Assembly: GCA_017893485.1 (NCBI GenBank)
Contig: CM030361.1
Span: 307,363,224 to 307,427,223 of the forward strand
DNA: 64,000 nucleotides
DNA from: Hemerocallis citrina
Taxonomy: Eukaryota; Streptophyta; Magnoliopsida; Asparagales; Asphodelaceae
Reading direction: 5' to 3'
Part shown: piece by piece, positions 21,856 through 37,590 of the stretch
Layout of the letters: each line of letters begins with the position of its first letter
How positions within the stretch are numbered: position 1 is the first letter of the stretch
The notes under the pieces: generated by a model
The model's database searches: none
Told to the model about the DNA's origin: nothing
The model's input: only the letters and a program-made list of their open reading frames with translations
Made by a program: the position numbers and the translations under genes

Positions 21856-22554
21856 TGTTGAATTCTAACTACGGAATAAACTCAACAACGACAATGACGA
21901 GATGTAAGAACCATAGAATCAAAACAAGAGAAAAAAGAACAACCAAAAGTAACACACAAGAACACACAAGATTTTTTCGAGGTTCACCCAAAACAATGAC
22001 TACTTTTCTGTGCAGAAGCACTCCTGCGATTTCCACTAGAAATATGAAGATTAGGTTTACAAATCTCTCAAGAACTCACCACCGAGGTGTAGGGTTTCTC
22101 TCTATCTCCTTCTCTCTCAGTGACGGCTGGTAGATCTCTATTTTCTTTTCACTTAACCCTAAAATCGTACACAATACAATATTTATAGGATTTCACAACT
22201 TTAATCCCAGCCGCTCATCAAAACAGCATCGAGACGGTCGACCGCAACATCATGACAGTTGACCGGTTCTCTCCTTCGACTGTACAAGATCCAACAGAGA
22301 GTAGGACGGTCGACTGTGCGGTCGACCGGTCACCTCTTCAAGTTACAGGAGTGAATCAGAGAGCGAGGCGGTCGACTGCGCGGTTGACCGTACACTTGCC
22401 TAGAGCGCGGTCGGGGATGAGGTCGACTGCGCGGTCGACCGCAACTCTGCCTGTAGCTTCAAACTACTTCTGACTTCTTGCTCCCACTTCGACTCTCCTT
22501 CTCATCTTACTTCTCCAAACCCATTATCGTGTATTGGATCCACAAACCCCAACA
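21856..22554 (-). repeat. 5' LTR of the copia element
   Basis: 699 bp, partner of 16913-17707. It holds the same GGTCGAC-rich block (about 22231-22440), with several of the motifs mutated to GGTTGACC or AGTTGACC. Confidence 0.85.
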
Positions 22555-22731
22555 ACTCACTCATGGACTGTGTGTGATGTAAATAGGCAGACTGATTTTT
22601 GTGAAGGTGTTTGCTTTAATAGCCCCAGCCTTTTTTGGCTCTACCAACAACAAATGTGAGGCCCTCACAAGCCCAAATACATACAGATTGAGATAGTTCT
22701 CTCTTTCTCTCTCTAACATTATTAGTAATTT

Positions 22732-22749
22732 ACATGTGCGATGCACGTC

Positions 22750-22835
<86 letters not shown>

Positions 22836-22978
22836 AAGTAAAAGTTTCGACGTAGTTTGGCCTAGAACCTAAGACATCTTTTATATTAATTATGCACGAA
22901 CAATTCACATAAGTTGGTTGATTTACAGACGACAACTCACATGCGATGCACGTTTTAAATATTCCTTTCATCTCCAAC
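22732..22978 (-). mobile_element. Possible Helitron family 2 end with (TA)n run
   Basis: On the minus strand GACGTGCATCGCACATGTAAATTACTAA runs to 22732 with T following. This resembles the end of the Helitron at 37256-37590 (ATCGCACATGTAAACTACTAG) and fits CTRR. A second ATGCGATGCACGTTTTAA lies at about 22939-22960. The 5' end was not identified. Confidence 0.35.
22752..22832. repeat. (TA)n microsatellite
   Basis: About 80 bases of uninterrupted TA repeat. Confidence 0.95.
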
Positions 22979-23900
22979 TTTTCAGAGATTCCTTTCCGCC
23001 AAACCGTGGAAAGGTTAATGTGTCTCTCTCATATTCTCTCTCTCAATTTATGCAAATGTGAAATTTGTGTAACATTTCTTGTCTTTTTTGACATATAAGA
23101 CCCCTGCATATTTCTCCTATTGATATATCAGGATTTGTTGCTACATTTTGCTGCAGATGGATATAATATTTGCAATGCACAGCCATGCATTTTGCAGTCT
23201 CACTTAATCAAGGGGTCCATAGATATCGCTCATATTATGTAAGAGGGACAAATCCTATCTAAGTCACTCACATCCCACCGCATGATTTTAGTACGTCCAA
23301 TAGTCGACTTTATAATCACTTTACTACGGCAGCATTTAACAACATTAAAACATATAACTTCTCATGTAGGAAACCGTAGTGACTTCAAGTCAAAGGACTA
23401 CGTACACCATGGTCACTGTGAGAACCGCCTATAACATTCACGTAACGATCCATGCAGCATTCTCATGGTGAGTCAGTCTATTACATTATTACTATGTGTT
23501 CATGTGAAGACTTGATATCTAATATCCATGACCTGTAAGAATGATCATCAGACTACGCACACACTAGTCTATATGTATTATCATTGTCCTAATTCATAAT
23601 AATACTTGACTAGGGACATTTAAGAACAACGTTCTGATTTCAACCAATAGAATCTCACAATCAAGTCATGCACTTGTATCCCATTGTATTGAACTTACTA
23701 TTCTAAGGACTTCATTATGTTCATTTAATTCACAATAAATAACATAATAAATGAAATGCCTAAATTTGAAATAAATGTCACGATACAATGTAAACTAGTA
23801 ATATCAATACACAACTGGCATCTAGGGCATACACAAACACTTCTACTTTGGAAAAATCTTCGAATCTAAGGGTAAGAAACCTATCTCTTCCTCTTCCAAA
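22979..23900. other. No gene recognised; possibly retroelement-derived
   Basis: No coding region is visible. At about 23815-23835, CAACTGGCATCTAGGGC resembles a worn primer binding site (TGGTATCAGAGC), so the stretch before it may be an old LTR belonging to the element whose gag-like frame starts at 23910. I cannot define its limits. Confidence 0.3.
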
Positions 23901-23909
23901 TAAATTACT

Positions 23910-24934
23910 ATGGAGGGCATTGCTTTTCGAAATCAAGTTTATGATGATCTCTATTTTAACACCCTTATATCTCAACTTGTAGTTCCTAGCCGAGAAATCG
24001 CACTCAGTTCTCTCAGTGGTCAGTTTATAGGTCTTTTTAGGATTCTTAGGGAATTTAGGTGGGCAGAGTATCCCACTACTCCATGCACCCACTCCGGATC
24101 ACTCACCCATCAATTTTATACAAATCTTGACTGAATTAAAGATGGTGACCTAACCCTCTCTTCCGCAATTCTTGGTAAACCTGTCCAAATTACACCCGCC
24201 TAACTCCAATCTCGCTACAATTTTACCGGAGGCAAATTTGATGCGTACTCTCTTGAATATAAACCCGGGCATGACAAAAATATCGTATCCTATATGATTG
24301 TCCAACCCGAGTCTAAGTCTCTTGCTAGGCCCAAACCCACCGACTTCACCGATGTTGCTCATGTCCTCAATAAAATTATAAACACCAATATTTGGCCTAA
24401 AGGTAACGATAAGACGGAGATTCGTGTGGAACAATCTTTTATCCTCTTTCTTCTACTTGGTGAATATAGCTTTGATCTCGCCTCCTTTATCTTTAGGACA
24501 ATGAATTTTTCCACCACCCTGAATCGTGCTCTTCTTTTCAGCTCCCTCATCTACAATCTTGCCATCGATTCCTGTGTCACCATCGGGAAATTTCTTTATA
24601 GTAAGCCTCACATGCATATCCTTCCTTTCCAAATGGGCATTGATGCTCCCTTCACTCAACGTGCTCGTCGAAACCAAGCTACTTCTTCCTACTCGCTGCC
24701 ACCTTCGGCTTCCTCTAGTTTCATGACAAGCCAACAATTCGACTCTCATCAAATGAATGTTTTTAAGGATACTATATCAATACCATGGAGCTCTTGCAAA
24801 ACAAGGTGGATTGGGCTCCTCTCCCACCTCCACAGTTAACTAGCGGTGCTCCCAATGAGGATGACGATGAGGATGACGACGAGGATGAGGATGAAAGGGA
24901 TTGGGCTCCTCTCCCACCTCCACAGAAATATTAG
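23910..24934 (+). pseudogene. Plant retroelement/transposon Gag-like protein, two in-frame stops
   Basis: One frame runs from 23910 (MEGIAFRNQVYDDLYFNTL) through a stop near 24132 and another near 24199, then on to 24836 (PTDFTDVAHVLNKIINTNIWPKG, SFDLASFIFRTMNF). The order, FYTNLD, DGDLTLSSAILGKPVQI, then NIWPKGN and ILFLLLGEYSFDLASFI, is like the putative plant transposon protein domain (Pfam Transposase_32 type) found in uncharacterised plant retroelements; recalled, not searched. A frame change leads to an acidic tail (EDDDEDDDEDEDE) at about 24855-24900. A 27 bp segment (GATTGGGCTCCTCTCCCACC...) is duplicated around it. Confidence 0.5.
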
Positions 24935-25309
24935 GGCTTAGAATTTAAGTGCTTACTTTTACTATCATTGTGTAATTTTTACCAAGAGATCTCAATCTAT
25001 GATATCTTGAAGAGCTCTCTGTGTGTATCAAAGTGTTTTGCCATCAACGGTATCATGTAAGGAGATCTTTCTAGTAGATCGAAGTTTGTAATGGATATGC
25101 TACCTTGTCTAATTCAAGCTTGTAATGGTTGTGCTACTATATCTTTTTCAAGTTTGTAATGATGATTCTTCTACTTGTATTTCCGATTATGATTATTATA
25201 TCTCCTTACATTTTAAATAACTTTTTAACGTATCTATATGTAAGTGCATGTTTTGTGCATGTTTTGGTTTTTGCATATAAGATGCATCATGATCACACAC
25301 AATATCAAT

Positions 25310-26290
25310 TTATATTAAGGGGGAGTATTTGTTTGTAAATTATAACGTATGTTTTGTCCACACCAAAATGGAGAGACTGTTGACCCTAAATTTGGTGTGT
25401 ACGAAAAGTACTATTGATACTAATATTTTGAGTTAAGTTAAATACAGGTTTGAAAGGGATTCAAAATTCAAACAAAGATCAAAAACTGAAAAGGAAAGTA
25501 TCAAAGAAGACTGCAAAATATCAAGAAAATTTTCACAAGAAACATGTGCTAAATTCCTTAAGAAGCCAACAATACTTAGTTTATTTGTTTCTGTAAATGT
25601 GAGGAATTATTATGTAAAAATAGTTGATTGAATAATTAGTAAAGAATATAAGTGAATTCACCAAATAATCGTGTCTGGCAAGACTACAGTCGACCTCGAT
25701 TTTAGTGCAAAAGTGAGACAGTTGACCATCCACCTCTCTTTCTTTGGACTAAGGTAGACAGTCGACTGTAACCTGCACATAATGTATATTTGGAATTATC
25801 TATTCACTTTGTTGGAAAGATATAATTCTTCACCCTATAAATAGAGATGAATTCATTAAATATTTTTCACCCCTTTTAACTATTATTCTTCTCAATAATT
25901 CTTCACCCTATAAATAGAGGTGAATTCACTAAGTATTTTTCACCCCTTTTAACTATTATTCATCTCAACTTAATTTTCAATCAACGATCCAAAAGTGTGT
26001 GTTTTTATTGTTTTCTTAGTCAATATCGGCATAGATCTTACGTGTTTCTCTTTTCTTTTTGCTTCGGCGGTTGTACCGGACTTATTTTTAGAAGTCGTGT
26101 GGATGTAATAGGACTCTCAGCCTAAATACCAAGAACTCATTCTACTGGGTTTTAAGTACAGTGGAATGCTTGTGGCAGAGAATTGCTACAAGTAGAAAGT
26201 GTGGACGTAGAAATTATGAAAAAACAAAATTATGAAAAAAAAGTTAAGGAAATGCTGAGCGTTGCAACATTATTACAACATTAATTATAC
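25310..26290 (+). mobile_element. Probable 3' polypurine tract and LTR of the Gag-like element
   Basis: A purine tract TTAAGGGGGAGTATTTG lies at about 25315-25331, and TGTTGACCCTAAATTTGG begins at 25378 after AATGGAGAGAC, a usual lead-in to an LTR. TATA boxes (CCCTATAAATAGAG) sit in a duplicated block. CAGTCGACTG-type motifs occur at 25689-25765. The right end and a matching 5' LTR were not found, so the element and its length are uncertain. Confidence 0.4.
25828..25973 (+). repeat. 73 bp tandem duplication containing a TATA box
   Basis: CTTCACCCTATAAATAGAG starts at 25828 and again at 25901, and each is followed by TGAATTCA.TAA.TATTTTTCACC and AACTATTATTC. The two copies differ at a few bases. 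Duplication of the core promoter inside an LTR-like region would give two start sites. Confidence 0.75.
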
Positions 26291-26371
26291 TACAAAAAAA
26301 AAAAGAAGCATGAATTAATGTAATGTAACATTCTGATACCATGTGACAGTGTTTGTTTTTATACGATAAAT

Positions 26372-31243
<4,872 letters not shown>

Positions 31244-31552
31244 TTTTTTATATATCTGTTAAAGAACGAAAGAGTTCCTAATTAATTATTGCTCTTTTCT
31301 CTCAAACGAGCGTTTCATAGTGGGAAAGTATAAACAGGTGAAGTCTAATTATGATCCACTTTTCCCGGAATCAACTATTCCACATCCACTTGAATGCTTC
31401 CTTGACGCATTCTAAGCATAATAAATATTAAATAGAGATACATTGTTGTAGCTGGCTATATATATAGAATGTAACTATCTCTGCATGTGCCTACTGATTA
31501 TTGGTTGAGTAGACTTCATTGTGGTGAGGCTGTAATTTTGGTGTTGGTGTAG
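31244..31552 (-). promoter_or_regulatory. Peroxidase promoter region
   Basis: Upstream of the peroxidase ATG on the minus strand. Two TATA-like sites are visible: GTTTATACTT at about 31329-31338, roughly 90 bases upstream, and CTATATATATAG at 31456-31469, about 215 bases upstream. Neither can be chosen from sequence alone. A Harbinger-like element begins directly beyond, so the upstream promoter is short or interrupted. Confidence 0.35.
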
Positions 31553-32205
31553 TGACTGATAGCTCGTTTGCTAAATATGCATAATATGTATATTTGATCA
31601 AAAACAGTGCTGCAGTCGTTGGTCAAATAGCATCTGTCGTTTGCTAAACAGCGCTGCAGTCGTCGCACAAAAAAATAATTTTTTTTAATTGTCGGACGGC
31701 ACTTGAAGTGCCGTCGCATAAAAAAATTATTTTTTTAATGGTCGGATGGCACTTGAAGTGCCGTCCCACCAAAAAAAAATTAATTTCGTAATTTGAAGAA
31801 AAAAAACCAAAAATACCCCCACTTTTCAAGTGCCGTCCCTCCACTCAGTGTAGTTTTTTGCAATTTTTGAAATTTTTTGTAATGTTTTTGTAATTTTTGT
31901 AATTTTTTTGTAATTTTTTTTTTGCACTTCGAATCCATTTTCCCCCCCTCCGACGGCACTTCTAGTGCCGTCACACCTATTACTTTTTTTTTTGTTGGCT
32001 CACTCCGACGGAGCTTCATATGCCATCCCATCATTTTTTATTGTTTTTTATTTTTTTTCCTCTCCGACGGAATATGAAGGACCGTCCCTTATTATTTTAA
32101 TATAAAAAGGTAAAAAATAGCATTTAACGACTGCAGCAAAGCGATCGATTGCTATTTCTATTTATTCATATATGCATATTTTATCCTCAACGACTGTGGA
32201 TGCTC
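31553..32205. mobile_element. PIF/Harbinger-like element with internal palindromes (copy 2)
   Basis: The right end CAACGACTGTGGATGCTC matches the family; the left end near TAGCTCGTTTGCT is worn. Palindromes of the GGACGGCACTTGAAGTGCCGTC type lie at 31691-31716, 31741-31768, 31949-31974 and, less exact, at 32004-32029 and 32063-32088, plus a half-copy near 31835. Spacers are T-rich, with TTTTTGTAATTTTTG repeats. It lies about 310 bases upstream of the peroxidase. Confidence 0.65.
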
Positions 32206-32521
32206 TCTTATTGTGTAAGATTATTTGTTCTTGATTTATTTTACTGCGACTAGCATTTAGATCGTTTCTTTTCCCTAACTAGATTTATATTTTCTTCCTT
32301 AGGAATCTTCTGAATCCGACCTTGAGATTTGTGTTCTTCTTATGCTGCTTGTTTTAATCTCCATTTGAGAGTGAGCAGTAACTATTGTGTTAACCTAGTT
32401 AACTTTCCTTTTGTGTACTGTTATTTGGAATTTTTATGGGGCTTTTGTGATTTGTGACTATTGGAACATGGGTTAATGTTTTCTACCAAAAAAAAAAACC
32501 CTAAATCCCATTCGGGCTGAA

Positions 32522-32867
32522 ATGTTGAAACATCTTGTTATCTCTTCCGCTTCCTCTTCCCCCTCATCCCCCTCTTCTTCCAGAACACTCTCTTCGTCCA
32601 CCCTTAGCTCCAGAGCGATCACTCCACATCACTGTTTTTGGTGCCTCCAGTATGGTCTGAATGGATTGTTAATCTCTACATTTCTCCTCATCTTGGAAGA
32701 GTTATAAACTCTCGGTTCAAGTGTCTTCTGTGTCTACTTCAGTTCACAAATCTCATCTTTTGAAGCCTCACTCTGAAGAGAAATGGCTTACCTCTGCATG
32801 GGTAGAGTCTGATAACCTCCTTTCTGAAGAGGAAAAAGAACTTTATGACAGCCATGCCAACCTCAAG
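32522..32867 (+). pseudogene. Possible exon(s) of an unrecognised, perhaps plastid-targeted, protein
   Basis: From the ATG at 32522 a Ser/Pro-rich stretch (MLKHLVISSASSSPSSPSSS) looks like a transit peptide. In the +1 frame the sequence then reads EEKWLTSAWVESDNLLSEEEKELYDSHANLK and ends at AAG|GTAATA, a good donor at 32867. The two parts are in different frames, so either a small intron lies between them or an indel has broken the gene. I do not recognise the family. No downstream exon was found before transposon-derived sequence starts. It could also be a fragment left by rearrangement. Confidence 0.35.
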
Positions 32868-33147
32868 GTAATATCTCTCTCGTTCAATTATTCTTGCATT
32901 TTCTCCATACAATTGAATAAGACGTTTGTTGTTTCATTTGATTTTCCTGGTAGTATTATATAACAACCCCAATTTTTATAAAGAACGGAATTATTCGTGT
33001 GAAACTTTTCATGAAACAAAAATATATCGCATTTTGGAGTTGGGCTTGAGAAGCCCAATGAGACATAAAAAAAAAATTGAAATGGAATTTGGCCCATGCA
33101 TGGATGGCCACCATAAGGGTTGGGGGTTTTTGAACATGGAATCTGGG

Positions 33148-33345
33148 CAGGGCCGGCCTCAGTATGGAGGCGGGTAAGGCGGCCGCCTCGGGCCCCCGCG
33201 GAATTTGCGATTATTGGGGCCCCCAATTTTGAACTTCACTTGTAAATATATGCACGTATTTCGCGCGTAAAAAATATATATATGTTATTAGGGGCCCCAT
33301 TTCGGAAGTTTGCCTAGGGCCCCCGGGAACTCAGGGCCGGCCCTG
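33148..33345. mobile_element. hAT-like MITE, CAGGGCCGGCC type
   Basis: The ends CAGGGCCGGCCTCA and AGGGCCGGCCCTG are inverted, with GGGGCCCC-rich subterminal sequence. Flanks are AATCTGGG (33140-33147) and AATCTAGG (33346-33353), 8 bp with one mismatch. Both marks are typical of the plant hAT MITE group. 198 bp, non-coding. Confidence 0.75.
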
Positions 33346-33353
33346 AATCTAGG

Positions 33354-33751
33354 GTTTTCAAATTGACATGATGGAGTGTGGGGGAACCCTAGGGGTGTTG
33401 TTCACTCTAACACTCCAAGTCACCACCCTTAACCCCTAATGGATTGAGCTCTTACTCTCTCTTTCCTCCCTCTTACAAAATCCTGGCCAAGTTCATCACC
33501 TCACTCTCTATTTAATCCCCTCATTAAACCCTAGTCCCATTTTCTCAAATCTACTCCAACTTAAACTAGTTTATCCATTCTAAACAACTCCAAATTCCCC
33601 TCCTACACTTGAGTTACTGTTTTGGAAGCCAGACGGGCAATAAGGAGCCAAGAGGAATCAAGGACAAGGAGTCAATGAAGCAAGGAGTGCAAACAAGGAG
33701 GAGCAAGAACAAGGAGGCAAAGCTTGGAGAGTGCATTGTATCTACAAACAA
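33354..33751. other. No gene recognised
   Basis: CT-rich then AAGGAG-rich sequence. The AAGGAG strings (33630-33740) form a loose repeat. No credible exon. Confidence 0.3.
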
Positions 33752-35084
33752 AATGTAACACCCTAGTTTTCATTTATGAGATTTTGTAATTTTACGTGTT
33801 GTGCACGTATGATTTCATTTGTATTAAATATTTTTATATAGTATTTGTTCTCTTTATTTTTCCAAAAACTATTCTCTTTAAAAGTCTAATTAAAATCTAG
33901 GCCTAATTGTTTTTTAAAGCCCACTCCGTTTTATTAATTAAATTAATTATTTAAGCTCATTGTTAGTTTGGCCCATTAGTGAGCCCATTTATTTTAATTC
34001 TCTTTTGAAATAGTCTAACTTGTAGTGTAGACTCATTTCATGGACAATTAAATTTGTCACATGAACAAATGTGTAAATGGGAGACACTAGGTGGCATGTG
34101 CATGCAATGGAGTAACACCTTTTTCACCTAGGCCGTGTAGGATTGGAAGAGTGGGAGATATGGGAGTGGTAGAGAGGTAGTTTCTCATCATGGGAAGTTA
34201 TTTCAACTCCCTACTTCATCTTGGCCCTTAATCTCTAACCATATAATCTAATCCTAGTCTTCCATTCACCCTAAAAAATTGTATAAATACCCCCCTTCCA
34301 CACTCTTCATTCTCACACTTGGAAAAAATTAAAAAGAAAGAATAGAAAGAGAAAAGAAAAAAATACAAGTAGTAAGGCAAAAGAAAGAGAGAGTTTTGTG
34401 TGTGTTCAACAACAAGGAGAGGAGACTGGATTGCTATAGGAGAGGCTCAGGTTCTAGCTTGATCAAGGAGGAGGCAATTTCCGTGGCTTGATCTAGGAGG
34501 AGAAGGCTTTGTTCATTCGTTGTAGGAGATCCTCTAGGAGTCTATTTGATTGTTTCTCTCAATTTAAGGTGGGTGTTTCTCTTAAACTTCTAATTAGACA
34601 TCATGTTAGGATGTGGTTGACAAATTAAGGAGAAATTCTAATTAATATAGCCATGCATTATGAGAATGAGACAAATTGCTATTAGTTTGATTATATGTTA
34701 AAAGAGTGTTAAGTTGATTGCCAAATTATGATTTGTTAAATGATTACCATGCTACCATGCTCAATTTTGTTGTGATGTGCTAGATAAACAAATACATGCT
34801 TGTATGTTGAACAATTGAATAAAGAACTATGGATATAGGTGATTTTGATTAATTTGTTGTTAAATGACATGAAAAAAGAAATTTATTACTGAGATAATTG
34901 TACAATGTTAATAAAAAAAATTTTAAGTGATATAGGAAAATTTTTAAGTGTAATTTATAAGGAGATTATGCTTATTTTCCCCTAAATTCGAAAATAAGTA
35001 TGATTAGGTGGTATCCCCTAGCCCACCATGTTTTTTCTTCATGCATGCAATATCCCACTTGATTAGGTGGTATCCCCCCTATTC
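33752..35084. other. Probable LTR-like repeat, non-coding
   Basis: Begins TGTAACACCCTAGTTTTC, a frequent start of plant gypsy LTRs, and contains a TATA-like TATAAATACC at about 34272-34281 followed by an AG-rich leader with AGGAG repeats. A closing end and target duplication were not found. TAGGTGGTATCCCC is repeated at 35004 and 35064. Assignment is tentative. Confidence 0.35.
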
Positions 35085-36580
35085 GATTCTACCCCTTTCC
35101 AGAGAAATCGCTTTCAAATTTGGTCAATCCTTTGGATAACCCATTTAGGCAGCTCAAAAAACGACATGTAGTAAATCGGCATATTAGACAACACCGAGTT
35201 GATAAGTACCACTCTGCCTCCGAGGGAGAGCGTTTTTCCATTCCATCCAGACAGTCGGTCCTCCACCCTGTCTATGATAGGTAGCCAGTCCGTCTTAGTA
35301 AGCTTCCCTGGCCTGAGCGGGAGCCCTAAATACTTAATTGGAAACTCGTCTGTCATACAATTTAGTATGATAGCATGATCCTGTGCTTCTTCATCGGAAA
35401 GTGCAATTGGAGTCAAAGCACTCTTGTGAAAATTAATCCTGAGACCTGAACAGGCTTCAAAACAGTAGAGGGCCCCTTTAAAGCAGACTATTTCTGACCT
35501 GTTCCCGTTGCCAAAAAGTAGGGTGTTGTCAGCATACTGAAGAATCGTGCATCCTTGGTTAGTGGTGCTGCTATCCGCGGGCTTTATCCAACCTTTTCTC
35601 CGACAGTTATCTAGCATGCTCCTCAGTACGTCCGCTACGATAGTGAATAAAAGAGGTGATAGCGGATCCCCTTGCCGGAGTCCCTTCTTGCAAGAAAACG
35701 GTAGACCCGGCCGCCCATTAACCGAGATTGTCGTTTTACTAGTGTATATACATTGTTTGATCCACCTAATCCATTTGACCTCGAAGCCTCTCCCTCTGAG
35801 GGATTCTAGTAGGCAGTCCCAATCGACGGAGTCATACGCTTTCTTAAAGTCTAGTTTGAGGAGGAAATTCTTAGACTGGCCTGTATGGCATTGGTGGATA
35901 ACTTGTTCAGCGGTGGCCACACAGTCCAGGATACATCTGTCCTTGATGAAACCCGTCTGAGTGTTGCTAATTATCTTGTCCATTATGCTTCCTAGGTGGA
36001 TGGCCAGAACCTTTGTGATGATCTTAACCGAGCAGTTTATCAGGCTAATCGGTCTAAAATTCCCCACCCGCGTAGACTCCACCCGTTTAGGTACCAGAAC
36101 TACTTCCGCAAAGTTGAACATGCCCAATCTGAGATTGTTGTGGAAGAATTCATCCATCAGTGCCATAATGTTCCCTTTTATTTCTTCCCAAAAAATTTGG
36201 AAAAAACAACATTGGGAAGCTGTCTGGCCCATGCGACTTGTCCGTTCCCATTTGATTGATGGCCTTTTCCACTTCTGATTCCGAAAAAGGTGCTTCCAAT
36301 GTGGACAGCGAATGAGCTGGCTCGCTCTGACAGCCCTGTCAGAAATCATCCCTAAGATGAATCCTGAAGTCATTCTTCCTCCCAAAGAGACCCTTGTAGT
36401 AATCTTGAAAGATTTTGGAAATCACATTTTCATCTTGCGATGTTCTCGTTTCCGTCTGTATTGACAGAACTAGATTGGATCTACGTCTTGCGCTTGCCAC
36501 TCGGTGGAAGTAGGCCGTATTCGCGTCTTCCTCTTTGAGCCACGAAATCCTCTACCTTTGTTGCCATGGACAGTTGGCAA
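35085..36580 (-). pseudogene. Second L1 LINE fragment: ORF2 linker and reverse transcriptase, catalytic Asp lost
   Basis: The minus-strand frame 36385-35114 carries FRPISLINCSVKIITKVLA, QTGFIKDRCILD, FLLKLDFKKAYDSVDW, GLRQGDPLSPLLFTIVAD, then QYADNTLLFG, LPIKYLGLPL and LSGWNGKTLSLGGRVVLI. The active-site box YADD reads YADN: the second aspartate is Asn. Just upstream (36250-36560), in shifted frames, lie WLKEEDANTAYFHRVAS and INQMGTDKSHGPD. The piece lacks the endonuclease, ORF1, zf-RVT region and 3' tail, so it is truncated on both sides. It is related to, but well diverged from, the LINE at 3320-14500. Confidence 0.85.
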
Positions 36581-36809
36581 ATTATTTATTGCCTTTGATA
36601 AATTACTTTCATAATTTTTTTTATGGTATTCATTTCATGCATAAATAAAATCATCAATAACAAAGACATCTGAGGGTTTTTTTCTCTGATTTCTTTTAAC
36701 CTATACAGTTTAATGTTTTTTTAAAAAAAATCATTGTCCATATGGTCAGTTGGTTCGATTTTGTGAACTTGAGTTGAAGAAATTTCTCAATAAAAAACTT
36801 CAAAGAGAT

Positions 36810-37250
36810 CAGGGACGAAACAAGAATTTTTTTACATACCAATTCATATAGAACTAATTATAAAGTGATAAAAATATGAAACACATAGAAACGTATTATA
36901 AAGAATAAAATGTAATTTATGAGCACAAATACGACCTTCGATATTGTAAACTAGTAATAATTTATTTGTAAATTTGTAATAAATATCATCAGAGAAAGCA
37001 ATACAAAATAAACAATATGTCAACAACTTCTATAATATTATAATATGTATGATAAGTATATTAGAAAGGATCACTAGTACTCCATATATATATTGAAATG
37101 GATTGTAGTAAATAAACTAAGTATGATGGGCAGCTTGAATAAAATTTTTGTGAGATAAAGGGGGACTGGAATACATTATTTCTATAATATATGAAGTTTA
37201 GAAAAATTCCATGGGAGCATGAACACCCCCCCAAGGGGGCTCCGTCCTTG
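36810..37250. mobile_element. Possible hAT-like element
   Basis: The left end CAGGGACGAAAC and the right end GCTCCGTCCTTG are imperfect inverted repeats (9 of 12) of the plant hAT type, with CCCCCCCAAGGGGGC near the right end. The flanking 8 bp match poorly. AT-rich, non-coding inside. Confidence 0.35.
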
Positions 37251-37255
37251 AAGGA

Positions 37256-37590
37256 TCTCTACGATTATAATGGAAGAAGACCTTAGTGTAATTTGTGTAA
37301 TTTGTCCATTTACTAATCCGTGCAACGCATATGCATAACTATTGTAAATGAGGTTTTAGATCAAATCCAGACTACGTCTGAATTTTAACTTTTAAAAAAA
37401 CTATATTTATTAATCTCTACTACTATAATGGGAGAATGCCTTAGCATAATTTGTCTATCTACCAACCCGTGCAACGCACGTGCATAACTATTGTAAACGA
37501 GGTTTTAGATCAAATCCAGACTACGTCTGAATTTTTACTTTTAAAAAACCTATATTTATTAAGACGTACATCGCACATGTAAACTACTAG
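37256..37590 (+). mobile_element. Non-autonomous Helitron, family 2, with internal duplication
   Basis: Starts A|TCTCTACGATTATAATGG and ends GCACATGTAAACTACTAG. A second start, TCTCTACTACTATAATGGG, lies at 37414, exactly 158 bases on, and the two 158-base segments are near copies (both with GTGCAACGCA.TGCATAAC and ATCAAATCCAGACTACGTC). The base after CTAG is C, not the expected T. Non-coding. Confidence 0.55.

Larger units (their letters stand above)
16913..22554 (-). mobile_element. Ty1-copia retrotransposon with two LTRs and TSD, coding region decayed
   Basis: LTRs at 16913-17707 and 21856-22554 both begin TGTTGAATTCTAAC and end ACAAACCCCAACA on the plus strand, and ACTCA flanks both (16908-16912, 22555-22559). 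The domain order on the minus strand is gag, protease, integrase, reverse transcriptase, RNase H, which defines copia. A polypurine tract AAGTGGGAGAT abuts the left (3') LTR. The expected primer binding site by the right LTR is altered (GTGGTAAGAGCTA). The LTRs differ at several percent of positions plus a 96 bp duplication, so the insertion is old. Multiple stops mean it can no longer supply its own proteins. Confidence 0.9.

Noticed and set aside
26334..26346. CATGGTATCAGAATG (minus) downstream of the peroxidase, resembling a primer binding site
   Set aside because: No LTR edge is visible beside it and the last bases differ from TGGTATCAGAGC, so I do not call an element.
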